Positions 17,452-26,412 of a DNA stretch of 64,000 nt are shown in pieces. Location of the stretch: the NCBI RefSeq assembly GCF_021287135.1, contig NZ_JAJTBB010000015.1, positions 1 through 64,000 on the forward strand, read 5' to 3'. Every line of letters starts with the position of its first letter. Within the stretch, counting starts at the first letter, position 1. The stretch comes from Acidovorax sp. (lineage in GTDB: Bacteria; Pseudomonadota; Gammaproteobacteria; Burkholderiales; Burkholderiaceae_C). The translations under genes and the position numbers were made by a program. Under the pieces are notes generated by a model, which was given only the letters and a program-made list of their open reading frames with translations, was not told the origin of the DNA and did no database searches.

Positions 17452-18618
17452 TCAGGGCTTGACGTAGTCCGACACCACCTTCCACTTGCCCTCCTGGATC
17501 TGCGAAAGGCGCGAGAGGTCGCTGCCCAGGCGCTTTTGCGGGCCGTAGGTGGCCTCCGCGCTGCCGAACATGTCAGGCGGGATCACCATGGTGTCCATGG
17601 CCTTGATGAAGCTCTCGGTGGACAGGTTGGTGCCGGCCTTCTGTGCCGCCTTGATGAAGGCGTCCACCGCGCCGTAGCCGTACACCGAGAACACGGTGGG
17701 GTCTTCGTTGACCTTGGTCTTGTACTTGTTGGCCCAGAAGCGGATGGGCTGGCTGGCTTCGTCCAGGTAGGGGTGCTGCACGGTCATGGTGGCGTACAGG
17801 CCGTCCATGGGCTTGCCGCCCAGTTTGTGGATCAGGTCGGTATAGGCAGCGCTGGAGCCCAGGAAGGTGGGGTTGAAGCCCGTCTTGCGCGCCTCGCCAA
17901 TGGTGCCGATGGTCTCGCGAATGATGGTGCCCAGGATCACGAAATCGCACTCCGCCGACTTCATCTTGGCCACCTGCGACGAGAAGTCGGTGGCGCCGCG
18001 CTTGTACGAGGTCTTCTCGGCGAACTCCATGCCCAGCGACTTGAGCGCCGCCTCGCCGCCGCGCATCACCTCCAAGCCGAACTCGTCGTCCTGGTAGATG
18101 GTGCAGACCTTCTTGGCGCCTTTTTCCTTGATGAGCTTGGGCGCGGCCAGGCGGATCTGGTCGTAGTAGGTGGCAGCGAACGAATACTTGAGCTTGTGGA
18201 AGGGCTCGTACATCTCGCGCGCGGCCGTCACGGGGAAGAAGTTGATCACGTTCTTGCTGAACTGCACGGGCATGGCGGCCAGGTTCTGCGCCGTGCCGAT
18301 GTGCGCGATCATCATGAAGATCTTGTCCTGGTTCACCAGCTTCTGCGCGGCCAGCACGGCCTTCTTGGGGTCGTAGCCCGAGTCCTCCACCTTCAGATCG
18401 AGCTTGCGGCCATTGACGCCGCCCTGTTCGTTGGCCTCGTCCACGCGCAGCATCATGCCCAGGCGCACTTGCTTGCCAAAGCCCGCCAGCGGGCCGGAAA
18501 GATCCTGGATGGAGCCCAGCGTAATGGTGTCCTTGCTCACACCCTGGGTGGCCTGCGCGTGCGCCGCGCCGGTGGACAGGGCCATGGCGGCGAGGGCGGC
18601 GATGGAATGCAGTTTCAT
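17452..18618 (-). CDS. Branched-chain amino acid type ABC transporter substrate-binding protein
   Basis: 388 residues from ATG 18618 behind AAGGAGA. An N-terminal signal peptide (MKLHSIAALAAMALSTGAAHA) precedes a type I periplasmic-binding fold beginning ITLGSIQDLSGPLAGFGKQ. This is the LivJ/LivK family (Peripla_BP_6), here probably for a carboxylate or aromatic/isoprenoid acid rather than leucine, because the associated operon carries an acyl-CoA synthetase. It lies 204 bp downstream of the synthetase gene on the same strand and is followed by a clear terminator. Abundant binding protein from a separate or read-through transcript would be normal. Confidence 0.88.
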   Translation of the reverse strand: MKLHSIAALAAMALSTGAAHAQATQGVSKDTITLGSIQDLSGPLAGFGKQVRLGMMLRVDEANEQGGVNGRKLDLKVEDSGYDPKKAVLAAQKLVNQDKIFMMIAHIGTAQNLAAMPVQFSKNVINFFPVTAAREMYEPFHKLKYSFAATYYDQIRLAAPKLIKEKGAKKVCTIYQDDEFGLEVMRGGEAALKSLGMEFAEKTSYKRGATDFSSQVAKMKSAECDFVILGTIIRETIGTIGEARKTGFNPTFLGSSAAYTDLIHKLGGKPMDGLYATMTVQHPYLDEASQPIRFWANKYKTKVNEDPTVFSVYGYGAVDAFIKAAQKAGTNLSTESFIKAMDTMVIPPDMFGSAEATYGPQKRLGSDLSRLSQIQEGKWKVVSDYVKP

Positions 18619-18728
18619 GGCACGTCTCCTTCGGTTGGATCGAACACGATCGCTCGTTATAGAACGGTGCCCGGGGCGGGGCACCAGCACTTTCCCTATC
18701 TCGAACTGCCCGTCTGGTGGTTGTGTGC

Positions 18729-18820
18729 CCTGGCTTCGACAGGCTCTGCCCGAACGGCTGGGTGAGGGCGAACCTCAACTCAACCCGCAGTCCGTTCAGC
18801 CTGGGCTTGCCGAAGGCGGG
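18729..18820. repeat. GGCTTCGACAGGCTC palindromic repeat, degenerate copy
   Basis: GGCTTCGACAGGCTC and CCGAACGG at about 18732-18757, and a partly inverted second arm at about 18790-18820 (CCGTTCAGCC then TTGCCGAAG). It lies between the synthetase and the binding-protein genes. Confidence 0.5.
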
Positions 18821-18822
18821 CC

Positions 18823-20679
18823 CTACGGGTACATCGCCGTAATCTGCACGGCGTACTTCTGCTGCACCAGCTTGCGCTTGAGCTTCATCGTGGGCGTCAG
18901 CTCTTCATCCTCGGCCGTGAGTTGCGTATCGAGCAGGAAGAACTTCTTGATCTGCTCCACGCGGGCGAACTTGGCATTCACGCGGTCGATCTCGCCCTGG
19001 ATCAATTCCTGCACCTCGCGCGTGCGGGTGAGGCTGGCGTAGTTGGAGAACGGCACGTCGTGGTCCTGCGCAAACTTCTCTACGTTTTCTTGGTCGATCA
19101 TGATGATTACCGTGAGGTAGGGCAGCTTGTCGCCAATGACCACCGCGTCGGTGATGTAGGGGCTGAACTTGAGTTCGTTCTCCAGCTCGCTGGGCGTGAT
19201 GTTCTTGCCGCCCGCCGTGATGATGATGTCCTTCATGCGGTCGGTGATGCGCAGGTAGCCGTCGGCGTCGATGGTGCCCACGTCGCCCGTGTGCAGCCAG
19301 CCGTCGGCGTCGATGGTCTCGGCCGTCTTTTCGGGCAGGTTGAGGTAGCCCTTGAACACGTTGGGCCCGCGCACCAGGATCTCGCCGGTGGCCGGGTCGA
19401 TGCGCACCTCGTTGTAAGCGGCCGCCGGGCCGATGGAGCCAGGCTTGATGCGCGTGGCGGGCACGCCGGTGGCGGCGCCGCAGGTCTCGGTCATGCCCCA
19501 GACCTCCAGCATGGGCACGCCCAGCGCCAGGTACCACCTCACCAGCTCGGGCGAGATGGGCGCGGCGCCGGTAACGAGAAAGCGCGCGCGGTGAATGCCG
19601 ATGAGCTTGCGCACATTGTTGAGCGCCAGGAAGCGCGCCAGCAGGAATTGCGCCTTGAGCAGCGCACCCACAGGCTGCCCGGCCAGCACCCGGTCGGCAA
19701 TGCGTGTGCCCACCCCGATGGACCACGCGTAGGCCGCCTGCTGCAGCCGTGTCGATTCCTTGAGCACAATCATCACGCCCGAATAGAACTTCTCCCACAC
19801 GCGCGGCACGGCAGTGAAGACCGTGGGCGCGATCTCGCGCACGTTCTCGGGCACTGTGTCGGGGTTCTCGACGAAATTGAGGCGCGAGCCCGTGTACAGC
19901 GAAAAGTACTCGCCGCCCATGCGCTCGGCGATGTGGCACAGGGGAAGGAAGCACATGGCCTCGTCATCCTCGGTGCGCGAGATCAGCGTGTTGTAGCCGC
20001 GCACGGTGTAGGTGAGCGCGGCGTGCGTGTGCATGGCCCCCTTGGGCTTGCCGGTGGTGCCCGAGGTGTAGACGAGGATGGCCACGTCTTCGGGCTGGCA
20101 GGCCTGCACGCGCTGCTCCAGCGCGCCAGGGTTCTGCTGGTTCCAGGCGCGGCCCAGCTCGCGCAGGGCATCCAGGCTCAGCACACCAGGATCGTTCAGG
20201 CCGCGCAGGCCTTCCATGTCGAAGACGACAATCTTGCGCAAGCGCGGTAGCTCGCCGCGGACTTCCAGCGCCTTGTCCAGCTGTTCGTCGTCCTCCACAA
20301 ACAGTACCGTGGTGCCGGAATCCTCGCTCAGATAGTGCACCTGCGACGCCGCGTCTGTGGGGTAGATGCCGTTGGAAATGCCGCCGCAGCTGAGCACGGC
20401 CAGGTCGGCCAGCACCCATTCGATGTTGGTGTTCGACAGGATGGAGGCGCAGTCGCCCCGCGCAAAGCCCATGGCCATGAGGCCACCAGCGATCTCGCGC
20501 ACGGCCTCCGCGGTCTGGTCCCAGGTCCAGCTCTTCCAGATGCCCAGCTCCTTCTGCCGCATCCACACATTGGGGCCGCGCAGTGCCACCGCGTTCCAGA
20601 ACATGGCAGAGATGGTGCTGCCGGCCAGCACGTCGGTGCCGGCGGGCTGGATGTGATCGAGGTCCCAGAGGTTAGACAT
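18823..20679 (-). CDS. AMP-dependent acyl-CoA synthetase (FadD/AtuH-like)
   Basis: 618 residues. ANL-family core motifs: YTSGTTGKPKGAM (A3), a GMTETCG (A5) segment, WLHTGDVG (A7) and RITDRMKDIIITAGGKNITP (A8/A10 region). It activates a carboxylic acid to its CoA thioester with ATP. Length and the N-terminal FWNAVALRGPNVWMRQ segment fit the long-chain/FadD15-like group often found beside Liv transporters. It starts 6 bp after the LivF-type gene and is the last gene of the importer operon, so uptake and activation are coupled. By analogy with atu operons it would fill the AtuH place. Acid substrate unknown. Confidence 0.9.
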   Translation of the reverse strand: MSNLWDLDHIQPAGTDVLAGSTISAMFWNAVALRGPNVWMRQKELGIWKSWTWDQTAEAVREIAGGLMAMGFARGDCASILSNTNIEWVLADLAVLSCGGISNGIYPTDAASQVHYLSEDSGTTVLFVEDDEQLDKALEVRGELPRLRKIVVFDMEGLRGLNDPGVLSLDALRELGRAWNQQNPGALEQRVQACQPEDVAILVYTSGTTGKPKGAMHTHAALTYTVRGYNTLISRTEDDEAMCFLPLCHIAERMGGEYFSLYTGSRLNFVENPDTVPENVREIAPTVFTAVPRVWEKFYSGVMIVLKESTRLQQAAYAWSIGVGTRIADRVLAGQPVGALLKAQFLLARFLALNNVRKLIGIHRARFLVTGAAPISPELVRWYLALGVPMLEVWGMTETCGAATGVPATRIKPGSIGPAAAYNEVRIDPATGEILVRGPNVFKGYLNLPEKTAETIDADGWLHTGDVGTIDADGYLRITDRMKDIIITAGGKNITPSELENELKFSPYITDAVVIGDKLPYLTVIIMIDQENVEKFAQDHDVPFSNYASLTRTREVQELIQGEIDRVNAKFARVEQIKKFFLLDTQLTAEDEELTPTMKLKRKLVQQKYAVQITAMYP

Positions 20680-20685
20680 GTGCGC

Positions 20686-21507
20686 TCATCTCCAGGTTTT
20701 CTTTTTCTTCCATCGCCGCTCACCCCGCACGCCCTCGTCCTTCATGCCCAGGTAGAACTCCTTGATGTCGTCCTTCTCGCGCAGGCGCTCGCAGCTGTCT
20801 TCCATCACGATGCGGCCGTTCTCCAGCACGTAGCCATAGTCCGACGCATTGAGCGCCATGTTGGCGTTCTGCTCCACCAGCAGGATGGTGGTTCCGCGCT
20901 CGCGGTTGATGCGCACCACGATCTCGAAGATCTCCTTGGTGAGCTTGGGGGACAGGCCCAGACTGGGCTCGTCCAGCAGGATGAGTTCGGGGTTGGCCAT
21001 CAGCGCGCGCGAGATGGCCAGCATCTGCTGCTGTCCGCCCGAGAGCAGGCCCGCATCCTGCGCGGCGCGTTCCTTCAGGATGGGGAAGTAGCCGAACACG
21101 GTTTCGATGTCGCGCGCCACCCCGTCCTTGTCGGTGCGTGTGTAGGCGCCCATCAGCAGGTTGTCGTGTACCGACAGCAGCGGAAACACCTCGCGCCCCT
21201 CCGGCACGTGCATCAGGCCCCGGCGCACGATGGCGGCCGGGTCGCGGGCGGTGATGTCCTGGCCCTGGAACTCGATGGAGCCCTTGCGCGGGTCGATGAT
21301 GCCGCTGATGGTTTTCAGGATGGTGGTCTTGCCCGCGCCGTTGCTGCCCAGCACGGCCGCGATCTCGCCGCGGCGCACCTGCAGGCTTACGCCGCGAATG
21401 GCCTTGATGGGGCCGTAGGCGCTTTCCACGTTCTGCAGGCGCAGCAGGGGCTGCTGGTCCGCCACCGCAGCGGTGGCGGCGTTGTGGGCGGTGAGGACGG
21501 CGCTCAT
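20686..21507 (-). CDS. Liv-type ABC transporter ATP-binding protein (LivF-like)
   Basis: 273 residues from ATG 21507, which overlaps the stop of the LivG-like gene (ATGA). Walker A is GSNGAGKTT, the signature LSGGQQQM, and Walker B LILLDEPSLGLSP. The C-terminus is unusual for LivF: after FYLGMKDEG it carries a very basic tail with a run of lysines. Forms a heterodimer with the LivG-like subunit on the cytoplasmic face. It is the fourth gene of the importer operon. Confidence 0.9.
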   Translation of the reverse strand: MSAVLTAHNAATAAVADQQPLLRLQNVESAYGPIKAIRGVSLQVRRGEIAAVLGSNGAGKTTILKTISGIIDPRKGSIEFQGQDITARDPAAIVRRGLMHVPEGREVFPLLSVHDNLLMGAYTRTDKDGVARDIETVFGYFPILKERAAQDAGLLSGGQQQMLAISRALMANPELILLDEPSLGLSPKLTKEIFEIVVRINRERGTTILLVEQNANMALNASDYGYVLENGRIVMEDSCERLREKDDIKEFYLGMKDEGVRGERRWKKKKTWR

Positions 21508-22343
21508 GCGCGGACTCCCATGGCGGAGCCCGCCGTCCGGCGCAGGTTGCTCACGTCGTCGATGGTGCCCAGGTACGCCTCCACCACGCCGGGATGCGTT
21601 TGCACTTCGCGTGGTGTGCCCATGGCCACCACCTCGCCCTGGTTCATGGCCAGCACGCGGTCGGACACCTTGGAGACGAGCGACATATCGTGTTCCACCA
21701 TCAGCACGGTAATGCCCAGCTCGTGCTGGATGTCCTGGATCCAGAAGGCCATGTCGTCGGTCTCCTCCACGTTCAGACCCGAGGAAGGCTCGTCGAGCAG
21801 CAGCAGCTGCGGCTCGGTGCACAGGGCGCGTGCCAGCTCCACCACCTTGCGCACGCCGTAGGGCAGGCCGGCCACCAGGGTGTCGCGGTAGTGCTGCAGG
21901 TCGAGAAAGTCGATGACCTGCTCGGCCTTCTCGCGCGCTTGAACTTCTCCCTCCCGCACCTTGCGTGTGAAGAACATCTCGGCCCACAGGCTGCTGTGCT
22001 GCCGGGTGTGGCGGCCGATCAGCAGGTTGTGCAGCACGCTCGCGTGTTCAAAGAGTTCGATGTTCTGGAAGGTGCGCGCAATGCCCAGGCCCGCCACCTT
22101 GTGGGGCGGCTGCGCGGTCAGCGGCAGCATCGCGCCGCCCGGGCCGGCATAGGCGATGGTGCCGGCGGTGGGCGTGTAGATGCGGCTGATGAGGTTGAAC
22201 ACCGTGGTCTTGCCCGCGCCGTTGGGGCCGATCAGGGTGAACACCTCGCCGCGCCGCACGTCAAAGCTCACGCTGTTGACCGCCAGCACGCCGCCAAAGC
22301 GCACGCTGAGGTTCTGGGCGCTGAGAAGCACGTCGGTCGTCAC
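21504..22343 (-). CDS. Liv-type ABC transporter ATP-binding protein (LivG-like)
   Basis: 279 residues starting with GTG at 22343. Walker A GPNGAGKTT, the LivG-type degenerate signature LPYGVRKVVELARAL, Walker B LLLLDEPSSGLN, and switch His in MVEHDMSLV. Pairs with the LivF-like protein to energise import. It is separated from the LivM-like gene by a 169-bp gap filled by a dispersed repeat, while its 3' end overlaps the LivF-like start. Confidence 0.9.
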   Translation of the reverse strand: MTTDVLLSAQNLSVRFGGVLAVNSVSFDVRRGEVFTLIGPNGAGKTTVFNLISRIYTPTAGTIAYAGPGGAMLPLTAQPPHKVAGLGIARTFQNIELFEHASVLHNLLIGRHTRQHSSLWAEMFFTRKVREGEVQAREKAEQVIDFLDLQHYRDTLVAGLPYGVRKVVELARALCTEPQLLLLDEPSSGLNVEETDDMAFWIQDIQHELGITVLMVEHDMSLVSKVSDRVLAMNQGEVVAMGTPREVQTHPGVVEAYLGTIDDVSNLRRTAGSAMGVRA

Positions 22344-22385
22344 AGTGCTTCCTCCATGGCGCTCGTACTGTTGCGTGTGGGTTGA

Positions 22386-22510
22386 GACTGGCGTGGCCCA
22401 GGCCAGGAACGCCGAGCAAGGGCCGCCCCGCAGCGAGGGCGTTGTCCCCCTGCCCGCGCAGCGCAGCGAAGCGAGAGCGAGGAGAAGGCGCGAAGCGACT
22501 CAGGGGGGTG
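22386..22510. repeat. Mosaic intergenic repeat inside the Liv operon
   Basis: The gap between LivM-like and LivG-like genes holds blocks (TGGCCCAGGCCAG, GTTGTCCCCCTG, CGCGCAGCG, ACTCAGGGGGG) shared with 14178-14316. Together they suggest one dispersed element of about 130 bp. No U-tract is seen. Confidence 0.5.
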
Positions 22511-22512
22511 TC

Positions 22513-23589
22513 TCATTTCAAGCGATCCGATTTCTGGAACGACTTCTGCCGCTTGAACATGCCCTTGCGGTAGAACGGGAACATCTGCAGCCACGTGCGC
22601 ACCTTGAGCCAACGGCCGTAGAGCCCCATGGGTTCGAACAGCACAAACGCAATCAGCACGGCGCCGTACACCACCGCCTGCAGGCCGGGGGATTGGCCGA
22701 TGGAGTCCGGCAGCCAGTCCTTGCCCAGGGCGATGAGCTGCGGCATGGAGATCAGGAAGATGGCGCCCAGGAAGGCGCCGTGCACCGAGCCCAGCCCGCC
22801 GATCACGATCATGAGCAGCAGGTCGATGGACTGCAGGATGTTGAACTGGTCGGGCGAGATGAACTGCAGCTTGTGCGCATACAGCGCGCCGCCGATGCCC
22901 GCCAGCGCGGCCGACAGCGAGAACGACAGCGTCTTGTAGCGCGCCAGGTGGATGCCCATGCTCTGCGCCGAGATTTCCGAATCGCGGATGGCCACGAAGG
23001 CGCGGCCCGTGGGTGCGCGCAGCAGGTTCAGGATGGCCAGCGTGCACACCACGGTGATGCCCAGGCACAGAAAATAGAACGACTCGGTCGATTCAAACGA
23101 GTACCCGCCGATCTGCGGCGGCACGAGGTGCTTGCCCGAATTGCCGCCCGTCACCGATTCCCAGCGCGCGAACACCTCTTCGACGATGAAACCGAACGAC
23201 AGCGTGGCCATGCCCAGGTAGATGCCCTTCACCCGCAGCGCGGGCAGCCCCACCACCACCCCCACGGCGGCCGACAGCCCCGCCGCGCAGGCCAGTGACA
23301 GCGCGAACGGCCATCCCATGCCGGTGAGCACCGCTTGCGTGTAGGCCCCCACGCCCAGAAAGGCCGCGTGCCCCAGCGAGAACAGCCCCGTGAAGCCCGC
23401 CAGCAGCATCAGCCCCAGGCCCACGATGGCGTAGATGAGCACAAAGGTCAGCTGCGCCAGCCAGTATTCGGGCGCTACCCAGGGCGCGGCGACGAGGGCC
23501 AGACACAGCAGGCCGTACCAGAAGACATGCCCGCCGTGTTTGGCGAGGCGAATGTCTTGTTCGTACGAGGTCTTGAAGATGAAACGCAT
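22513..23589 (-). CDS. Liv-type ABC transporter permease (LivM-like)
   Basis: 358 residues with about nine hydrophobic segments. Family hallmarks are the GFTGLFSLGHAAFLGVGAY stretch and the cytoplasmic coupling region with RAFVAIRDSEISAQSMGI. It forms the translocation path with the LivH-like permease encoded 9 bp upstream. The C-terminal tail beyond the last helix is long and basic (KVRTWLQMFPFYRKGMFK). Confidence 0.9.
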   Translation of the reverse strand: MRFIFKTSYEQDIRLAKHGGHVFWYGLLCLALVAAPWVAPEYWLAQLTFVLIYAIVGLGLMLLAGFTGLFSLGHAAFLGVGAYTQAVLTGMGWPFALSLACAAGLSAAVGVVVGLPALRVKGIYLGMATLSFGFIVEEVFARWESVTGGNSGKHLVPPQIGGYSFESTESFYFLCLGITVVCTLAILNLLRAPTGRAFVAIRDSEISAQSMGIHLARYKTLSFSLSAALAGIGGALYAHKLQFISPDQFNILQSIDLLLMIVIGGLGSVHGAFLGAIFLISMPQLIALGKDWLPDSIGQSPGLQAVVYGAVLIAFVLFEPMGLYGRWLKVRTWLQMFPFYRKGMFKRQKSFQKSDRLK

Positions 23590-23598
23590 GCTTGTCCT

Positions 23599-24474
23599 TC
23601 AGACCTTCTTCCGCAGCTTTTCGCCGAACAGCCCGTTGGGTTTGACCATCAGCATGATCAGCACCACGATGTACGCGGCCGTGTCCTTGAAGCCATCGGG
23701 CAGGTAGAACCCCGAGAGCGATTCGACGATGCCGATGACCAGCCCGCCCACGATGGCGCCCGGCAGGCTGCCAAAGCCGCCCACCACCGCGGCCGGAAAG
23801 GCTTTGAGCCCGATGAACCCCATGTTGGCGTGCACGAAGGTAATGGGCGCCAGCAGCAGCCCCGCCACCGCCGCCACCGCCGCGGCCAGGCCCCAGGCCA
23901 GGCCGTTGAGCCGCTGCACCGGAATGCCCATGTAGTACGCGGCCAGCTGGTTTTGCGACGCGGCCTGCATGGCAATGCCCAGCTTGCTGTAGCGGAACAT
24001 GGCGAACAGCAGCGCGCACAGCCCGCCCGTGGCACCGATCACCACCAGCTGCTCGGCGTTGAGTACCAGCGCGCCCAGGCGGAACGACAGGTCCTTGTAG
24101 GGCACGGGCAGCGTGTGCGTGTCCGTGCCGATGTTGGGGATCATCGTGACGAGGCCGCGCAGCACGTAGCCGATGCCGATGGTGAGCATGACGATGGAGA
24201 ACGCGGGCTGGCCGAGGATGGGGCGGATCACGGCGCGCTCCAGCACCACGCCAAAGCAGCCCATGGCCGCAATGCTGGCCAGCACCGCCACCCAGAAGGG
24301 AAAGCCCAGCACCGTCATCAGCGCCAGGCCGCAGAAGGCGCCCAGCATCATGAGCTCGCCCTGCGCAAAGCTCACGGTTTCGGTCGCCTTATAGATGAGC
24401 ACGAAGCCCAGCGCAATCAGCCCGTAGATGCACCCTTGCGAGACGCCGCTGATCAACAGTTGCACGAATTGCAC
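23599..24474 (-). CDS. Liv-type ABC transporter permease (LivH-like)
   Basis: 291 residues from a GTG at 24474, chosen because GGAGA lies at the right distance and because the upstream in-frame residues are not membrane-like. Shows SGVSQGCIYGLIALGFVLIYKAT and FAQGELMMLGAF at the N-terminus and FGSLPGAIVGGLVIG near the C-terminus, typical LivH. First gene of an operon livH-livM-livG-livF-synthetase. Copy 2 of the shared operator lies about 104 bp upstream. Confidence 0.88.
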   Translation of the reverse strand: MQFVQLLISGVSQGCIYGLIALGFVLIYKATETVSFAQGELMMLGAFCGLALMTVLGFPFWVAVLASIAAMGCFGVVLERAVIRPILGQPAFSIVMLTIGIGYVLRGLVTMIPNIGTDTHTLPVPYKDLSFRLGALVLNAEQLVVIGATGGLCALLFAMFRYSKLGIAMQAASQNQLAAYYMGIPVQRLNGLAWGLAAAVAAVAGLLLAPITFVHANMGFIGLKAFPAAVVGGFGSLPGAIVGGLVIGIVESLSGFYLPDGFKDTAAYIVVLIMLMVKPNGLFGEKLRKKV

Positions 24475-24785
24475 CCTGGCTCTCCAGAAGGGGACGTGCG
24501 CGGATCTGCGGACAGGCAAGGCGCACGCCCTCGCGGCATGCGCCTGTGCGCCCTGGTTTGCACAAGCCCTGAGAATATTTTTACAAAGCGATTGCTTTGC
24601 ATAAATAATGTGCCCGTGCTGCGCAGGGACCGCACTCGGGGCTAACCCTGATGGTGGGGGCGGGCCGGTTCCGGGGTTGCTGGCGCCGCATCTTGACCGA
24701 GCGCGGGCCGGGTCGCAATAGGTGTCAGCGCTCAAGGGGCTGTGGCGAGCGGCGCAGGGCGGGCGCAAAGGAACAGGGGGCAAGC
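24475..24785. other. Divergent intergenic region, Liv operon / enoyl-CoA hydratase
   Basis: A 311-bp divergent region. It holds operator copy 2 at 24578-24605 in an otherwise GC-rich stretch. No other gene, hairpin or repeat is evident. Both promoters could be covered by one repressor dimer pair. Confidence 0.6.
24578..24605. promoter_or_regulatory. TetR-type operator, copy 2 (between Liv operon and hydratase gene)
   Basis: The most symmetrical of the three sites: CAAAGC at 24584-24589, spacer GATT, GCTTTG at 24594-24599, with T-rich and A-rich outer arms. It lies between the divergent livH-like and hydratase genes. Confidence 0.75.
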
Positions 24786-25583
24786 ATGTCGGTGGAAGTG
24801 GAGATCAAGGACCGCGTGGCGCTGGTGACATTGCACCGCGCCGGCGTGCGCAACGCGGTGGACGACGCCACCGCCCGTGCGCTGCATGCGGCGTTTGTGG
24901 CCTTCGAGCATGACCCTGCGGCGGATGTGGCTGTTTTTCATGGGGCGGGCGGACACTTTTGCGCCGGCTGGGACCTGCAGTCGGGTGCGCGCTTGCAGGC
25001 CGAGGGCGTGTCGCCCGACGCGCTGGCCCAATCGCTGGACTTCACCGCCGATGCCGTGGAGCCGCCCGGCCCGATGGGCCCCAGCCGCCTGCACCTGTCC
25101 AAGCCCGTGATCGCCGCCGTCAGTGGTGCGGCGGTGGCCGGCGGCATGGAGCTGGCGTTGTGGTGCGACCTGCGCGTGATGGAAGAGGATGCGTACTTCG
25201 GCGTGTTCTGCCGCCGCTTTGGCGTGCCGCTGATCGATGGCGGCACCGTGCGGCTGCCGCGGCTCGTGGGCCTGTCGCACGCGCTGGACCTGATCCTCAC
25301 GGGACGCAAGGTGGACGCGGCCGAATCGCTGCGCATCGGCCTGTGCAACCGCGTCGTGCCCCGCGGGCAGGCGCTGGCGGCAGCCCTGGCGCTGGCGCAG
25401 GAGATTGCCGCATTCCCGCAGGCCACGCTGCGCGCAGACCGTGCCAGCGCACTGGCCGCCGAGGGGCTGGGCATGCAGGAGGCGCTGCTGCGCGAGTGGG
25501 CTGGAGGCCGGGCTTGCCTGGCCGAAGCGCTGCGCGGCGCCACGCGCTTTGCCCAGGGGCAGGGGCGCCACGGAGAGTTTTAG
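24786..25583 (+). CDS. Enoyl-CoA hydratase/isomerase family protein (second of the cluster)
   Basis: 265 residues. Crotonase fold with AGGHFCAGWDLQ and VSGAAVAGGMELALWCD; the active-site strand reads AYFGVFCRRFGVPLIDGGT, lacking the two Glu of classical crotonase, so isomerase, hydrolase or another crotonase chemistry is possible. Transcribed away from the Liv operon from a region carrying the shared operator, so it probably belongs to the same regulon. A thioesterase gene follows 119 bp downstream, behind a dispersed repeat. Confidence 0.82.
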   Translation: MSVEVEIKDRVALVTLHRAGVRNAVDDATARALHAAFVAFEHDPAADVAVFHGAGGHFCAGWDLQSGARLQAEGVSPDALAQSLDFTADAVEPPGPMGPSRLHLSKPVIAAVSGAAVAGGMELALWCDLRVMEEDAYFGVFCRRFGVPLIDGGTVRLPRLVGLSHALDLILTGRKVDAAESLRIGLCNRVVPRGQALAAALALAQEIAAFPQATLRADRASALAAEGLGMQEALLREWAGGRACLAEALRGATRFAQGQGRHGEF

Positions 25584-25640
25584 GTCAAAATGGCCGCTGG
25601 CGCTTGTTCATCAAGCGCTGGCAGCTATAAAAATAGTAGT
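25584..25640 (+). repeat. Dispersed ~60-bp repeat, copy C
   Basis: Begins immediately after the hydratase stop codon: TCAAAATGGC, GCTGGCGCTTG, TCAAGCGCTGGCAGCTAT, then ATAGTAG. The two GCGCTTG/CAAGCGC arms form a hairpin. Confidence 0.75.
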
Positions 25641-25702
25641 GCTTGCGGTGCGCGCGCCCGGTGGGACCGCCGACGCCGCAGCCAGGAGTCCACAGGAGCC
25701 GC

Positions 25703-26203
25703 ATGAGCAAATCCACCCCTCCCAGTGCCGCCGCGCCGGCGCAGCGCGCGTTCGAGCCCGAGTTCGTTGCCGGGCTCAAGGTCATCTTTGAAGAGAAGAT
25801 CGTGTTCAACCAGGTGCTGGGCCTGAAGATCACCAGCCTGCGCCCCGATGGCGTGGCCGGACGCATCGACATGAAGCCCGAGCTGGTGGGGCATTACGCC
25901 TACAACCGCGTGCACGGCGGCGTGATCAGCGCGGGGCTGGACGCCATGGGCGGCCTGGCCGTGATGGCTGCCATCGGTGCCAAGCACCTGGACGAGCCGC
26001 CCGAGCAGCGCCTGCACCGGTTTGCCAAGCTGGGCACCATCGACCTGCGCATCGACTACCTGCGCCCGGGCATCGGCAGCCACTTCGAGCTGCGCGCCGA
26101 GGTGCTGCGCCTGGGCTCGCGCGTGGCCACCACGCGCATGGAGTTCCTGGGGCCGGACGGGCAGATCATGTCGGCCGGGGCGGCGGCGTATATCGTGTCC
26201 TAG
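25703..26203 (+). CDS. Hotdog-fold thioesterase (PaaI/YiiD-like)
   Basis: 166 residues from ATG 25703. Hotdog fold: the helix segment YAYNRVHGGVISAGLDAMGG and the strand RIDYLRPGIG are characteristic. It would hydrolyse an acyl-CoA, perhaps to release CoA from a dead-end intermediate. It follows the hydratase gene on the same strand and so may share the regulon. The precise thioesterase subfamily is uncertain. Confidence 0.8.
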   Translation: MSKSTPPSAAAPAQRAFEPEFVAGLKVIFEEKIVFNQVLGLKITSLRPDGVAGRIDMKPELVGHYAYNRVHGGVISAGLDAMGGLAVMAAIGAKHLDEPPEQRLHRFAKLGTIDLRIDYLRPGIGSHFELRAEVLRLGSRVATTRMEFLGPDGQIMSAGAAAYIVS

Positions 26204-26365
26204 TGCGTTCGTCGCTCCAGGTTGCGGGCCGTGCCCAGCCAAGTGGCGCACAGCACAGGCGACACCCGAGCCGGCTCGGCGGTGCGGCTGTGTGGTCTTG
26301 CAAGCCCTGCAAGCGCATGCAACCACGGAACCGTCTCGTTACTGATCTTGCGTAACGTTGGCATC

Positions 26366-26381
26366 TTTGGCTGGCGCCAAA
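26366..26381. promoter_or_regulatory. Short dyad upstream of bactofilin gene
   Basis: TTTGGC and GCCAAA are separated by TGGC, 32 bp before the bactofilin start. It may be an operator, but no cognate regulator is suggested by context. Confidence 0.3.
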
Positions 26382-26412
26382 ACCTACGATGCCCTCTTTT
26401 CAAGGAGATCTG

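Noticed and set aside
20686-21987. A 433-codon version of the LivF-like protein
   Set aside because: The extra N-terminal 160 codons lie inside the LivG-like gene in another frame. The ATG at 21507 overlapping the LivG-like stop gives the normal length.
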